A stretch of 64,000 bases of DNA, from contig NC_081409.1 in NCBI RefSeq assembly GCF_030272615.1, positions 21,144,260 to 21,208,259 of the forward strand, written 5' to 3'. The translations under genes were made by a program, and so were the position numbers. The notes under the pieces are model-generated. The model was not told the DNA's origin and made no database searches. It saw only the letters and a list, made by a program, of their open reading frames with translations. This DNA comes from Cryptomeria japonica (Eukaryota > Streptophyta > Pinopsida > Cupressales > Cupressaceae). Of this stretch, positions 48,677 to 60,709 are shown one piece after another (the first letter of the stretch is position 1; every line of letters begins with the position of its first letter).

Positions 48677-49734
48677 TGTTGGTATTTTGGTATGGTTTTG
48701 TCATTGATGTCAACACCTACTAAATACACCTACTTTGGAGATCCAGCAACATTCACCGGCAAACAGTAAACTGTGCAACAGTTACCGGTATATGGTTAAC
48801 CGGCAGGATATAATGTTCACCGGTACTTGCAATGACATGGAAGACACTTGGTAATGTCGAAGACATCATGTGGACACTTTATTTTGAAGTAATAATCATT
48901 GGTATATTCTTATTTGCATATTTGCTTTTACTGGCAAATAGGTCCAGGTTATCTAGGGTTACACTGGTAGGTTTATCTTTTCCAGATCAGCATGGCACGC
49001 TATGGAGATGATTTATTATTGTTGTAAATGCATTAAACCGACATGTTCAATCAATTATTGCATTGGATATTGTATTGTTTGTAAAATGTTTTTATTGTAA
49101 TATCTTGTAGAGCCGACCTACTAAAATTGGTCTTAGGGTATGGTATAAATGTAAGATCTTATTTGTAAGATCAAGTGTGGAATGTGAAAAAAATTTAAGG
49201 AAGGGTATATGTGAGATCAAGCAGGGATATACACGAAGACATCATTTGAAGGTGAAGTTAGGTTTTTGTAGAAGCATATCAGCATTACACCGGTACTGAA
49301 TCCAACATATAAAGATGCTATTTTGTGCAGTACATTCTCATTGGATTTAACCATCCAACTATAGTCAGTGTGACTCCCATTTGTGATTGAGCAGTGAGCT
49401 CTAGGCTGTTGGCCTTTCTGCATGTGCAGACCCCTTTTGTACACTTACTATCTGCAGTAGTATCATCTGATTGTGGGTAAGGTTTCCCACCGTGGTTTTT
49501 CCCCTTACAGAGTTTCCACGTACAAATATTGGTGTCATGTGTTGTGGATGACTTTGTGCTTATGTTTCATACATTAATTCTTACCAGTATAACAATTTTC
49601 TGTTAACACTGTTTACTGGCATACTTAACTGTCTTACCGGTATTAAGCATTAAGTTGGTTAATAAGTTTTTGGTTTGAATTTATTTGACAACTGATTCAC
49701 CCACCCCCCCCCTCAGTTGTCTCCGGGACCTACA
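48677..49734 (+). mobile_element. 3' LTR of the copia element
   Basis: 1,058 bp, TGTTGG to CCTACA. The TSD AGCTA follows directly. Confidence 0.95.
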
Positions 49735-50429
49735 AGCTACAATCTTCTTCTCATTTTTTTGGTCATTTTTTTGGTTTTGTTTTGGCAAAAAGTAAAATAT
49801 GAATTACTGACTCGTTATAAGGACCAAATTTTGAAAATGGATTCCTATCCAGGGGACTTGCTTAGGACTGACAAGGTATAGGTTTGACTTAGCTCCAGAA
49901 ACTTACTGATTTGCTAGGATATGACATTTTTTTGGTTTATGACAGCCATCTATATTGAGCAGTGCCCATAATTTGGTTTCTATTATAGAAAGATGATATT
50001 TCAAGGATGTTTAGACTATTTGATAAAATATACCAAGGCTTGATCCAATCGCATTTCCTCTCTTTTAGAAACATGCTTTTGGACTGTCTATTATTATATT
50101 TAGACATCCTGCCTAGTGCAAAGATTTTCTAGCTGTCTTGTTTGTATTTTGCAGTTTGCCACTGCAGAAGGAACAACACTTGCTAAATAGGCAGAAGATG
50201 CAGCCGCTAATATTGTAATGTTTTTAGCTATGATTTCAAATTGAGTTGTTAATAGAAGTTAAAACATATTTCCAATCTAGAGTTATAGACATAATGCCCA
50301 TCAGCTAGCTGGAACACTAATATCTGGTTCCGTGACATATTTATGTAAACTTGCATGACTCACATGTTCTTCAACAAGGGAGAAGAGATACCAGTGGAAC
50401 ATGGGATCAGGTAAAGTTTTGTGCTTCCT

Positions 50430-51140
50430 TATTTAGTTCACCTTACATTAGTATCACACTAATGGAAGACACAGTCTTTTTTAACATTTCTTTCAATTAT
50501 GTTGGGTTTAAAGAGTATGTTTTAAAGTTTGATTTGTTTAGGTAAATCATCTGAAATTACATGTATTCTTTCAGTGGGAATTAGGATCAATCTATTAGTG
50601 TGATTTAATAAGCCATCTAAACAAGTCAAAGCTTAAATCAGAAGTTCAATTATAAATTAGAGTTATTGAATATTATGTTAGGAAAGAGGTGTTATTCTAG
50701 TTCACCATCACATTACAGTAATAGAAGACAGATAAACAACACGTTTCAAGCTTTGACTTATTTAGGCGGCTTATCTGAAATTACACTTGTTCTTTCAGTA
50801 GAGCCTATCTATTACTGTGATTTAAAATGAGCCACTTAAACAACTCAAAGCTTAAGACAGAATTTTAATTGTAAATTAGTATTCTTTTATACTATGTAAA
50901 GAAAAAAGTGTTATTTAGTTCATCATATTACACTATTAGAAAAAAAGATAATCTTCTGCAACATATTTTTCAATTATGTCGGGTTGTTCCAAGCTTTGAC
51001 TTGTTCAAATGACTCATCTGAAATCCCACTTGTTTTTTTAGTAGAACCTACCTGTTAGTAATTAAAATGAACTATTCAAACAAATCAAAGCTTAAACTAA
51101 AATTTCAATTATAAATTATTGTTATTGAATATTATGTTAA
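50430..51140. repeat. Three tandem units with inverted arms in cullin intron 10
   Basis: Units start near 50430, 50690 and 50912 (spacing about 260 and 220 bp). Each has ttagttca-cat-acatta, a hairpin arm aagctttgacttgtt-aaatgactcatctgaaat, and the inverse arm atgaact-ttcaaacaa-tcaaagctta. The inner arms are near-perfect complements, so each unit can fold as a long hairpin, as MITEs do. Confidence 0.75.
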
Positions 51141-51286
51141 CAAAAAGATATCTCAATCTTTAATTATTTTAGCATATTTATTTATTTTCATATTTTATTA
51201 TTTATCCATTTATTAAAGACACTCAAGAATTTGTCATCAATGGAAAGTTTCTATAAGAAGTGTGAGATTTGCATATGAACATTTAT

Positions 51287-51550
51287 CTATGTGATGTCTT
51301 CTTCACAATAATTTTTTAAGGGTTTAAAAAATTGCACAATCTTTCTTACTTTCGACACCTTGCTCCCTTTCATACTGATGGTGCCACACTTCAAAAGTTT
51401 AACATTCTTCATGCCAGCTTTTGGGCCAATGAATTTTCTGCTCTTCACTGTTGTAGTTGTCAAAGGTTTTTCCTTATTTTTGCATTGTCCATGCTTCTGG
51501 TCTTCATTAGCTTTCATCATCGGGCCCCATGCTTTGCTCTGATAACATGG
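51287..51550 (-). other. Possible copia/TRIM leader fragment in cullin intron 10
   Basis: The minus strand reads TGTTATCAGAGC at about 51551-51540, one base from the copia primer site TGGTATCAGAGC. It is followed by gcaaagcatggggcccgatg and a Lys-rich open frame (77 codons to 51287). LTRs were not found. Could be a mini-retroelement remnant or chance. Confidence 0.3.
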
Positions 51551-52979
51551 TAAACGATATGTACAATAAGAAGTAAACTGATTAAAAAAGAAACTTTTAT
51601 TTGTTCATATTAAGTAATATTTGAGTCTGAAATAAAGATAAATTTTCTACTGAATATTTAAGATTGCAGTTGTCAACTGTAAACAATTTTGCATATTCTA
51701 GTCTCTGTTTAAATTCTTAATCAGCATGGCGGTTAAGGAAGACCATCTTGCATGTTAGTCAGTGGTTTTATTAATCACTATATCCATGTAATTGATTGAA
51801 ATTTTGTATTTGGATGGTTTTAGAAAGTGAGTCTGATCATTATTTATTCTCCTTTCATGCTGAGATGGTTTTCAGGGATTCATCCAGAAGCTTTTTGATA
51901 TGTATGACAAGTACGAGCATTATGTCCAAGAGCGTTATCAGAACAATGAGCTATTTCAAAAGGTATTTGATATATTCAATTTAGATTTGATGGAATTAAC
52001 ATATTGCGTCGGTTATTTATTTATATAAAGAAATTTAATGACAAGTGCTGATATTTTGGGTATACAAGGTAAAATAAATAAATCAAATAGATAATATATA
52101 CGGAAGAAAAAAGTTTAATGGAATAATCTATTTTTATTAAAAAAAAAAACAAACAAACTCCTTCAAATGTCTGGCTGCCAAACAAATAGCATCCTTGACA
52201 TCCAGTAATTTCTAAAAGTTTGTTTGCTGTAGATTATCTGAACAGAAGTTATAGTTTGATTTAGAAATTCTTGTTTACAGGTTCTAGAAGAGGAATTTAC
52301 GAAATTCTGCAACGAAGGATATAAAGAAATCTCGATTATGGAATTACTGTCTGCATTTTCTGATAACATGCTAAAGAAGGACAGTAGTGAGAAATTAAAT
52401 GATAATGAGATTGAACTTGCACTTGAAAAGGTAAGTTCAATATGATTGTCTGTGTTTACTTTCACGAACATAATTTTTTATGGCCTACTAGGATATATGA
52501 TAGTACCAGAAACTGACTTTTATGCAGTTCAGATGTTCAGTTGGTTGGGGTTGATAGATAAACACATTTTTTGTGTAGATAAATACTGGTGGACCTCAAA
52601 GTTCACCACTTTTTTCTTATGAAGCATGCAAGAAAAGAATTCTCTTAGACAACCAAACAATATAATCCAGCATGCTTAAATTTTGTTTAAATTTCTTAGT
52701 GATTGGACGTTTTTCTAATATAATCATTCTCAAAATGAATTGTATGTTTCCTTCATAACTTTTATAAAATGCAGGTTGTGAAAATTCTACACTACATTAT
52801 AGAAAAAGATATATTTGCAGAGTTTTACAGGTAATATTCTCCTGTCCTCATAGTTCTACTGATACAACCTATAAATATTTTTTAGGAATAAATGTTTATA
52901 CTTTTATTTTAAAAATAGATTTACGCATACATTAACAAAAAAAATAGATGATAAGAATCAAATTTCAAAAATTCATAGG

Positions 52980-53300
52980 GGTAGTATTGTGTTACTTCTA
53001 CTCCAGCCTTTGGTGGATGTGTTGTCTGGTCTGCATTCTGTTCTTTGCGCAGGCAGACTTACTAATGGGATTTCTCCTCTTGCTCTTTCTTAGATGCTGT
53101 TCCAAATGATAGTATTGTCTGGATCTCTTCTCACCCATCTTTGATATGGGTTATTAGTTGTTTTACTAATGTGTGGTAAATGGTCTGTTATGATCTTTAC
53201 TGTCAGTGGTCCGTTCTTGACCAGTTGCAAGTGGCCTGTTTGACCTTTCTTTGTATAAGATCAACACCCTTGTTTTACTGCTTTTATATTAAAAACAAAA
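52980..53300 (+). other. GC-richer block in cullin intron 13, possibly a retroposon fragment
   Basis: T/G-rich text ending tgcttttatattaaaaacaaaa resembles the composition of the two TSD-flanked insertions elsewhere in the window. No clear target duplication was found. Confidence 0.3.
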
Positions 53301-54299
53301 CAGCATTGAAATATGTTTCTATATTATGATAACAAAAATAATAGAAAGAAATAGATTCCAATAATCCAATTTACCTATACATCAATAAATCTAAAATGTC
53401 CATAAAAAGATACCTACCATCATTCTCCAACCATCATTCTCCAAGTTAGAGCTGTGGCTAATCACACTAAAAAGTGTATTATCAGTTATCCCCACTATAC
53501 ATTACTCGAAAGAATTTTAATGTGTTGAATTTGGCAGGAAAAAGCTTGCTCGTAGATTGTTATCCCACAGAAGTGCATATGTTTCTAATGAACAAAGCAT
53601 GTTGGCGAAATTGAAGCAGGAAATTGGGATACAATATACAAGAAAGATGGAGGGCATGGTATGACACTGTACCTTTTCATTTTATATGGTGGATAGACTT
53701 TCTAGAGTGAATTGTCAAGTTCCACACGAACAGCTTTTTTTATATCTCGAGTCCTTAAGACAAGTAAAATATTGTGTTATTTCAATGGAGATTATAAAAT
53801 GAAATGAAACTCTTAGGCATTGGTGTCAATTCCAGGTTAATGACTTAACTCTATCGAAGGATCTCCAAGATAAATTTGTGGCGTATCTTAACAGAGAAGA
53901 CATTCATGTTGGATTAGATTTGAGTGTCACTGTCCTTACTAGTGGATTATGGCCACCCTACAACACCACTAATATCGATCTTCCTAGTGAGCTGGTAGAA
54001 CTTATTTGTGTCTATTTTGTAGTTTCGATATCTAAAAATGAACATTTAGCCCTAGTTTTTTATTCTTACCATTTTGATGCAGGGTAGATGTATAATTGCA
54101 TTCAATCAATTCTATTGTGATGAAGCTAAGGATCGCAGACTTCAATGGATGTTTTCTCTCGGGACCTGCACCGTGGAAGGCAGGTTTATTGCCAAGACAA
54201 TAGAGCTGGTATTATCGCCTTATCAGGTTACTAGCCTTTTGAACATCAGTTGTCATTCGAGGGGAAATAAAAATAGAGGATTTTATATTATTTATGAGT

Positions 54300-55885
54300 T
54301 ATTTTTTTCTATTTGACATGGAAGAATGATTTTATGTTGATATCTTTTCAACTTAGAGTCAAGAATTTGAGTGGTATTCATTTCGTCAAAATTGTCAGGG
54401 CGCTTCCAGCCTCATCTCTTATATCATACTTCAGGGATTTGAATCTTGATGGATGGCATAATCAAAGAACATACCATCATCCTCACCAATTGTATTCATT
54501 AAAGTTTCTCACTCTTAAGAATATAAATTTGGACCGAAATTGAGATGCATTTCTGAAAAGTATGATTCTTCTTTATGTGCAATCTTAATTGACTAGTTTT
54601 TTTTAATGTTTTTATATCATCTATTAGTTAGTTTTTCTACTATAATCTTGACGGATGACTGATCAAAGAGCATACCATCACCCTCATTAATTAAACTTAT
54701 TAAAACGTCAAACAGTTTAGAAAACCAAGATAGAACCAAATATTTATTTAAAATTGAGATACTCTTTTGGATAGTATGACTCTCCTTTGTGTGCAATCTT
54801 AATTGAGTGTTAATTTTTTTAGTATAGTTTTTTAATGGACGATCTTATTCTTTGGTTGAGAGTGGAGAACTGAGGGATATCCATTATGCCAACCTCATCC
54901 CTTACACAATCCCAACCTCATCCCTTATATCATAATTTTGGAGTTTGAATCTTGATGGATGGCTAATCAAAGAACATGCCCTCATCCTAATCAATTGAGC
55001 TCATTAGAATGTCTAAATAGTCTAACTATTTAGAAAACTAAGATAGACCCAAATATTTATATGAAATTGATATGCACTTTTGAAAATTATGCTTCTGCTT
55101 GTGTGCAATCTTAATTGACTATTATTGAATCATCTGCATGCCTCTTTGTTTATGTTGTTCAATGAATGAAAGAGACTTAGTTTTGATTATTTGTGAGTAA
55201 TTTCTTTTATATGGAGGATTTTAATCATTTGTGAGTTAGCTTTTCTATAAGCTACAAGAGTATGATCCTATGTTGATATCTTTTTAGTTGAAAGTGAAGG
55301 ACAGAGGGATATTGATTCTGTCAAAGTCTCCTAGATCCTTTGTATCATACTTTTGAAGTTCGAATCTTGAACATGTCATCATCCTTGTCTCTTACATCAA
55401 AGAACATACCATCACCCTCATCAATTGCGCTCATCAAATTTATCACTGTTTAGTAAACCAAGATAGACCCAAATATTTATTTGAAATTGAGATACACATT
55501 TTAAAAGTATGATTCTACTTTTTATGCAATCTTAATTGTGTTAATTATTTGAAGATAATATTTCATGGAGGATTTTATTTATGAGTTAGTTTTTCTATTT
55601 TATAGTATGATTCTTTGTTGAGACCTCTTTGCTTGAGAATGAAGCATTGAGGGATATCCATTCCACCAACCTCATCTCTTATATCATAGTTCTGGAATTT
55701 GAATCTTGAGAGATGGCGTAATCCAAAAACATATCATCACCCTGACCAATTGAACTTATTAGAATATCTAGATATTTAAAAAATCAAGATAAACTCAAAT
55801 ATTATTGTAAATTGAAATGCACTCAATTGAAAAATAGGATTTTACTTTGTGGGCAATTTGTGGGCAATCTTCATTGACTGTTATG
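54300..55885. repeat. About five degenerate tandem units in cullin intron 16
   Basis: Units of about 170-330 bp share tttgaatcttgatggatgg, atcaaagaacataccatca, ccaagatagacccaaatatttat, ttgaaattgagatacac and tgtgcaatcttaattgact. The real exon 17 follows the last unit. The third unit ends in a partial copy of exon 17. Confidence 0.8.
55140..55187 (+). pseudogene. Decoy copy of the start of cullin exon 17
   Basis: The sequence after catctgcat (gcctctttgtttatgttg, then ttcaatgaatgaaagag and acttagttttgat) parallels the true exon 17 start at 55899. The acceptor is CAT in place of CAG and the frame has a stop (TGA in the gaatgaaag part). It lies in the intron 16 tandem repeat. Confidence 0.8.
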
Positions 55886-56567
55886 GTTTCATCTGCAGGC
55901 CTCTTTATTAATGTTGTTCAATGAATCTGAGAGACTCAGTTTTGATGACATCAAATCTCAATTGAAGTTGGAAGATGACGACGTAACTAGAGTGTTGTAT
56001 TCACTTGCTTGTTCAAAGTACAAAGTCCTCCTCAAGGAGCCAAACACAAAGAAAATATCACCTACTGACTATTTTGTGTTCAATTCAGAATTTACAGACA
56101 ACAGTAAAAGAATAGAGGTAATGGCCCTTCCCTTCCATTTGGGCCTTCTTTTTTTATGCAACCAATCAATGGGTAAAATAACTTTTTCATCTTGAATTGC
56201 AGATTCCACTTCCCCACATTGATGAGAAGATGAAAGTGAAGGAAGAGAGAACTCTTGAAATAGAGGCTGCAATAGTTCACATCATGAAGAGAGAAAGGGA
56301 ATTATCTTTTCAGAAGCTATAGAACGAGTGTATTGATTATCTGAAAGAACGCTTCAAGGTAAGCTATATGTCCAACATTTCAATACTTGGTCATTTTTAG
56401 TTCGGTAAATTGAGTTATTTAGAAATTTTAGTCCACGAGAAGGTAACAATTTTTTTGGCCTGCAGCCGAATATTACAGCAATTAAGAAGGGTATAGAGGG
56501 CGCGATTAGAAAGGACTGCATAGAACACGATCCAAATGATCGCACCATGTTCAGATATGTGGCCTGA

Positions 56568-58990
56568 AAAGCAATAAGTTAAGGGTGCAAGGACAAATTT
56601 TTTTTATCTTTATTTTGAGAATTTTAATAGGTCTTATTTCAACTTTGGGATGTGAAGATTTCTTTATTTAATTTTAATACAAATAATTTTAATTGAAAAT
56701 TTATAAAAAACATTTGGCTAAACTGGCTTTATCTAGTAGATTTTTATATTTAGTAATTTTGTTTTGTTTTGTTAAAATATAAATATATTTTACAAATTTA
56801 ATAGTTACTTTATTCTTAATGTATTTATAAATCTGAAAAAGTTCATGAAATGGATTCTTGTAATTTTCAAAAATAAAAATAAAATTACTAAAATTACATT
56901 TGTACTGTACAATAATAAAATGGAAGTAACTAGTAGGATATATTAAAAGGTAAATAATAAAATTACATATCTACTATAGAAATTTTTTTTTAAAAGTTAC
57001 TTTCCTTTTTTATTCTATAATAGAAATGTAATTTTAGCATTTGACTTTTTTTTGAATCTATTTTATACACTTTAGATTTGTATATATACTACAATAAAGT
57101 GTCATACTATTTTCTAGGATTTTTTTAACATATCTTATTATAGTCACAATGCTATAAGGTTCCATAAGGGATTTGTGATGTGTTCCTATTTTGAGCAATC
57201 ATAACCTTCTCTACCTTCATGCATATATTTATATATTTTTACACACCATTTTTTGGTTATTAGTGCATCGTATTCAGGATTCTAATGTTGTTTCACATCA
57301 ACTAGTAATTATTGTGACTCAATTTTCAATAGAGTTATTATGTATAACTCTTGTAACCATTATAAGGGGTTAAATTTTGTTAGTTGTACTTATGCTAATG
57401 TGGAAATTTAGTGCATTATAGAGAGTTATTATTAAGGCTCCTAGTGAAATACGTCAATATATTATGTTCTAAGTTCATGTAAATAGTTTTTTGGTAGATC
57501 GGCTAGTAGTTATCATGATATAATGTTTTAGTTTAGCATTCATATAATTATCATATTGTTATGTTCTCAAGAACAAGTCATTTCAAGGAGAACTCACAAC
57601 TACATATTTATCTAGGTATGTCATTGTAAGTGTGTATGACAATGTAGGTGCACTTGCAACATTGCTAGATTAATCCAATGCTAATTAAGTAAACGTGATG
57701 TTTTTGAAGAATCAAAGAAGTCTTGAGATATTGAGTAGTTAAATCTCATCAAGAGATTTTCCGTATTATCAAAATCCATGGGCAATGTTTGGTTATACCA
57801 TAGAAATCCATATAGGTAGTTCACAAGATGTATCTCAATAGCCTTCGATTGAGTTTGAGGGGAATTTACATATTAATTGTGTTGAGAATCCATATAGAGA
57901 ATCCATATTACATGCATTGTGTAACATTTTTTCATCATGATATGGTCATGAGATGGTCGTCTAATTATTGATTAGTCAGATGTTAAGTGATGTGATTTCT
58001 TGTTGGATGAAATTTTGGCTATGTCTATATCTTAGTAAAAATGTTCCAAGGTTTATTAAAGCTAGATATTGTTGTATGCATTTGAATCTCAAATATGTAA
58101 AATTCTCGTTAGACGTTATATGTTGTTAAGCTAGATTTTGAGACTATGTGAAAGAGACCTATTATGTTTAATGTAATTTTCTAAATAATATTCAAGTATC
58201 TTTTTACTAATTTGGTTTTGTAAGGGTTTCCCACATGAATTTATGTCTCATATGTATTTGCAACTTGTGTATCAAAACAACATATATAACTATTTTTTAT
58301 TACATAACATCAAGGTATTCTAATACTTGACTTTATCAATCATTTGTATTAGGGATTCCATAATTTGGTATCAAATAATATTATTTGTGCAAGGGCCACA
58401 TCATTTGGAGTTGCATCCTTATGTATATTACAGTCCTCAATCATTATAAAACTTTGACATGTAATTTTGATGGAATATGTGTATATTTGGTTGTAGTGGA
58501 AGCCCTTAGCCTTTGAAGTATAATGTGAAAACATAGAGCAAGTGTTATGTTAGATTCATGATGATTGCATCAAAGTCCAATATTTAAAATTTGAATAATA
58601 ATCAAAACTTTGATTTGTCAAATTTGAAGGTTTAAAGACATGTTGGAAGGCAAAGAATGATAGTTTATGATATATTCTTTGTGACGGTCCACAAGTAATG
58701 GGGACTAGAGAAAATTGAAATAATACTATAAGTGCTATTTAGTTGTGACTATTATATTATATGTTAATAGTTATATCAAAAAGATCCATCTACCCATTTA
58801 TTGTGGAAGAAGATATGGTTCTTGTAATAGTCAAAAGAATTTTCTTAATAAGATTTTCTTGAAGAAAAAAATATATTCCATATAGATGAAATAAGGAGTC
58901 TTGGTGATCAATAATCATAACAGCTTTAGTCACTCACCTATTATTTTGTTCTGTTCCTTACCTAAATCATTAGGGAACTTGATTATGACA
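56568..58990. other. Cullin 3' flank and AT-rich sequence, no gene recognised
   Basis: The first 130 bp after the stop would be the 3' UTR; a clear polyadenylation signal is not evident. The rest is AT-rich with no supported gene. Confidence 0.5.
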
Positions 58991-59099
58991 ATCAATAGTA
59001 ATTATTCTTCACCTAAACTAGAAGAGGTCATTAGCATCTTGTTAATTGAAGAAATTAGGAAAATTAGTATACAACAATTTTCACTTAATTAAGTTTTAG

Positions 59100-60235
59100 C
59101 AATCATAGATAAATAATCGCAAGTAAGACTAGCAATTAAGAACATAATATGCACATATGAGAAACCATTGTGGGAGAAAACCATGGAAAAATATTGCTTT
59201 AAATATGAATATTCTTGCAAGCTTCATAGGCACCAGCCCATAGGAAACACCACTCCTCTTCATTGAGCACCAACTCAATAAGAAATGACAAATGCTTTGA
59301 GTGAGAGGTTCCAACCTCTTGATCTCACAAATTAGAAGGAACCAACCTTCAAATTACAAAATGATTATAATGTTGTTGGACCTATCCTAGATCCCTTCAA
59401 AGTCTTGAACAAAATTTTCCCCCTCTCTCTTCTACTCTTAAATCTTCACTCAAATTTGCAATATGATATTCAGAATATGCTCACAAATGTGCACTAACTT
59501 CACGTGACTCTACTCTATGAACTTCAATTATCTTTCCTCAAAAATATAGCATGAGTTTGATCCAATGTTGCTTCACAAAGTGGGATCAACGGAATCCTAT
59601 AAATATGCTCAAATACTTGACAAATAGTTTCTACAATAACCTTTTTTTTCTCTCCTTCATACACCAATAAATCTTCTCTAAATTAGATTGATATTGCAAT
59701 TGAATTGGTGGTTAAATGGACTTCAACAATCTTCTTCATAGATACCTCTAATATGCCCTTTCACCAATAGCCACAACTATCTAAACCAAGTTGGCCAACC
59801 TTAAGTAATAAGAATTTATTTAATTTTATCTTCCCCAAAGATGGCACCACAATTCATGGAGTTGGCTAAGCCATAGTATAATTTTATTTCTTTATTTAAA
59901 ACCCCCTACAAGTTGAGCGCTCAAAACTACTAGGTTGGCAAGAAATTGTGAATTAAATTTTTTATTGCTTAATTTTCTTCCACCATGGTGGATACTTAGC
60001 CCAAAGGAGGTCAACCAAGACATACTATGTTTATTTTATTTAAAAATAATCTCCCTTTGATTAGGTTGGGCAACATTAATATTTGTTTTGATGTTATTAA
60101 ATGTGTTGCTCCTTGTTTTTTATAACATCTCTTTGTTTAGTAAGCATTCTTTGCTTATTCAAAATCAATAAATCCCATAGCTTTGCTCCAAAATGCCACT
60201 AATTAGCCCTTAACATCAATGATAATAATCTAACA
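59100..60235 (-). mobile_element. Probable 3' LTR of a decayed copia element
   Basis: On the minus strand it begins TGTTAGATTATTATCATTGATG at 60235, directly after a purine-rich tract. The other end is not resolved; it is placed loosely near 59100. It lies downstream, in element orientation, of the RT fragment at 60371-60700. Confidence 0.5.
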
Positions 60236-60236
60236 A

Positions 60237-60251
60237 TGTCTCCCTTTTTCA
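60237..60251 (-). other. Polypurine tract
   Basis: The minus strand reads TGAAAAAGGGAGACA just before the LTR, the position and composition expected of a copia polypurine tract. Confidence 0.55.
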
Positions 60252-60370
60252 CTGATGGCAATCATGTAAAAAAAATTTATAAATGTAACTAGTTGTTTGA
60301 AGTGCACCCCCTGACTATAATGCTCCCTTGGCTTTAAAAATAAAGATCCCTTTTTCTGACTGAGAGATTT

Positions 60371-60700
60371 TCAAACTGAGGAAGAAAGATAGCTCGTGAG
60401 CATAGACATATCAAATTCCTTTTTGATGTTAGAGGTAAAGTCTTTGCACATTTCCTCATTATCTCCTCCAAAAAATAGCTTATCCACATATATGGAAATA
60501 ATCAACAAACTATCGCTTTCATCCTTGATATATAAATTGTTGTTTGCAATTCCAATTTTGAAACACCACTCTTGAAGATACTTTTCCAACTTTGGATTTC
60601 AAGTTATCTGGGCTTGCTTTAGACCATAAATATCCTTCCAATTTACAAACATAATATTCTTTGACAGAAAGTACCCTTCAATGTATTCAATATACATTTC
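60371..60700 (-). pseudogene. Copia reverse transcriptase fragment
   Basis: Minus-strand frame MEKYLQEWCFKIGIANNNLYI then SIYVDKLFFGGDNEEMCKDF and KKEFDMSML, matching the RT catalytic region of copia. The YVDD box reads YVDK. Upstream (60590-60700) is a broken continuation with YGLKQAQIT. The rest of the element is deleted, and the RT stops about 130 bp from the LTR. Confidence 0.85.
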
Positions 60701-60709
60701 CTCTTCCAA

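Larger units (their letters stand above)
43036..49739 (+). mobile_element. Complete Ty1/copia element with 5-bp target duplication, in cullin intron 6
   Basis: The element proper is 43041-49734 (6,694 bp). AGCTA at 43036-43040 is repeated exactly at 49735-49739. LTRs start TGTTGG and end CCTACA. Order gag, protease, integrase, RT, RNase H defines copia. Removing the element and one target copy leaves an intron of about 141-146 bp, a normal plant size. All coding parts carry stops or frameshifts, so it cannot move on its own. Confidence 0.96.
41212..56567 (+). pseudogene. CUL1-like: CUL1-type cullin gene, apparently inactivated
   Basis: Nineteen exons translate collinearly to plant CUL1, about 730 codons against about 738 in Arabidopsis. 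Exons: 41212-41345, 41443-41536, 41647-41832, 41917-41964, 42367-42570, 42866-42943, 49789-49875, 49989-about 50068, 50155-50214, about 50379-50410, 51876-51962, 52281-52430, 52775-52830, 53538-53658, 53836-53994, 54083-54226, 55899-56117, 56203-56358, 56466-56567. Most have GT/AG sites in phase. Landmarks are [76 protein letters not shown], the neddylation-type IMK (Lys at 56287) and the end MFRYVA. CUL1 is the scaffold of SCF ubiquitin ligases. Damage: exon 7 acceptor reads CAA, exon 8 is frameshifted near 50037, TAG at 50188 (exon 9) and TAG at 56320 (exon 18), and the exon 10 phase does not fit. Confidence 0.9.
49789..56567 (+). pseudogene. Cullin exons 7-19 (late repeats, cullin homology and winged-helix parts)
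   Basis: Exon 7 starts KVKYELLTRYKDQ, but the bases before it are GGCAA instead of an AG. Exon 8 reads KDDISRMFRLFDKIYQG, then needs a missing base to continue LDPIA. Exon 9 is FATAEGTTLAK-stop-AEDAA. Exons 11-17 are open and well spliced, covering the region that binds RBX1. Exon 18 holds the neddylation region with a stop after ELSFQKL; exon 19 ends MFRYVA and TGA 56565-56567. Confidence 0.88.
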
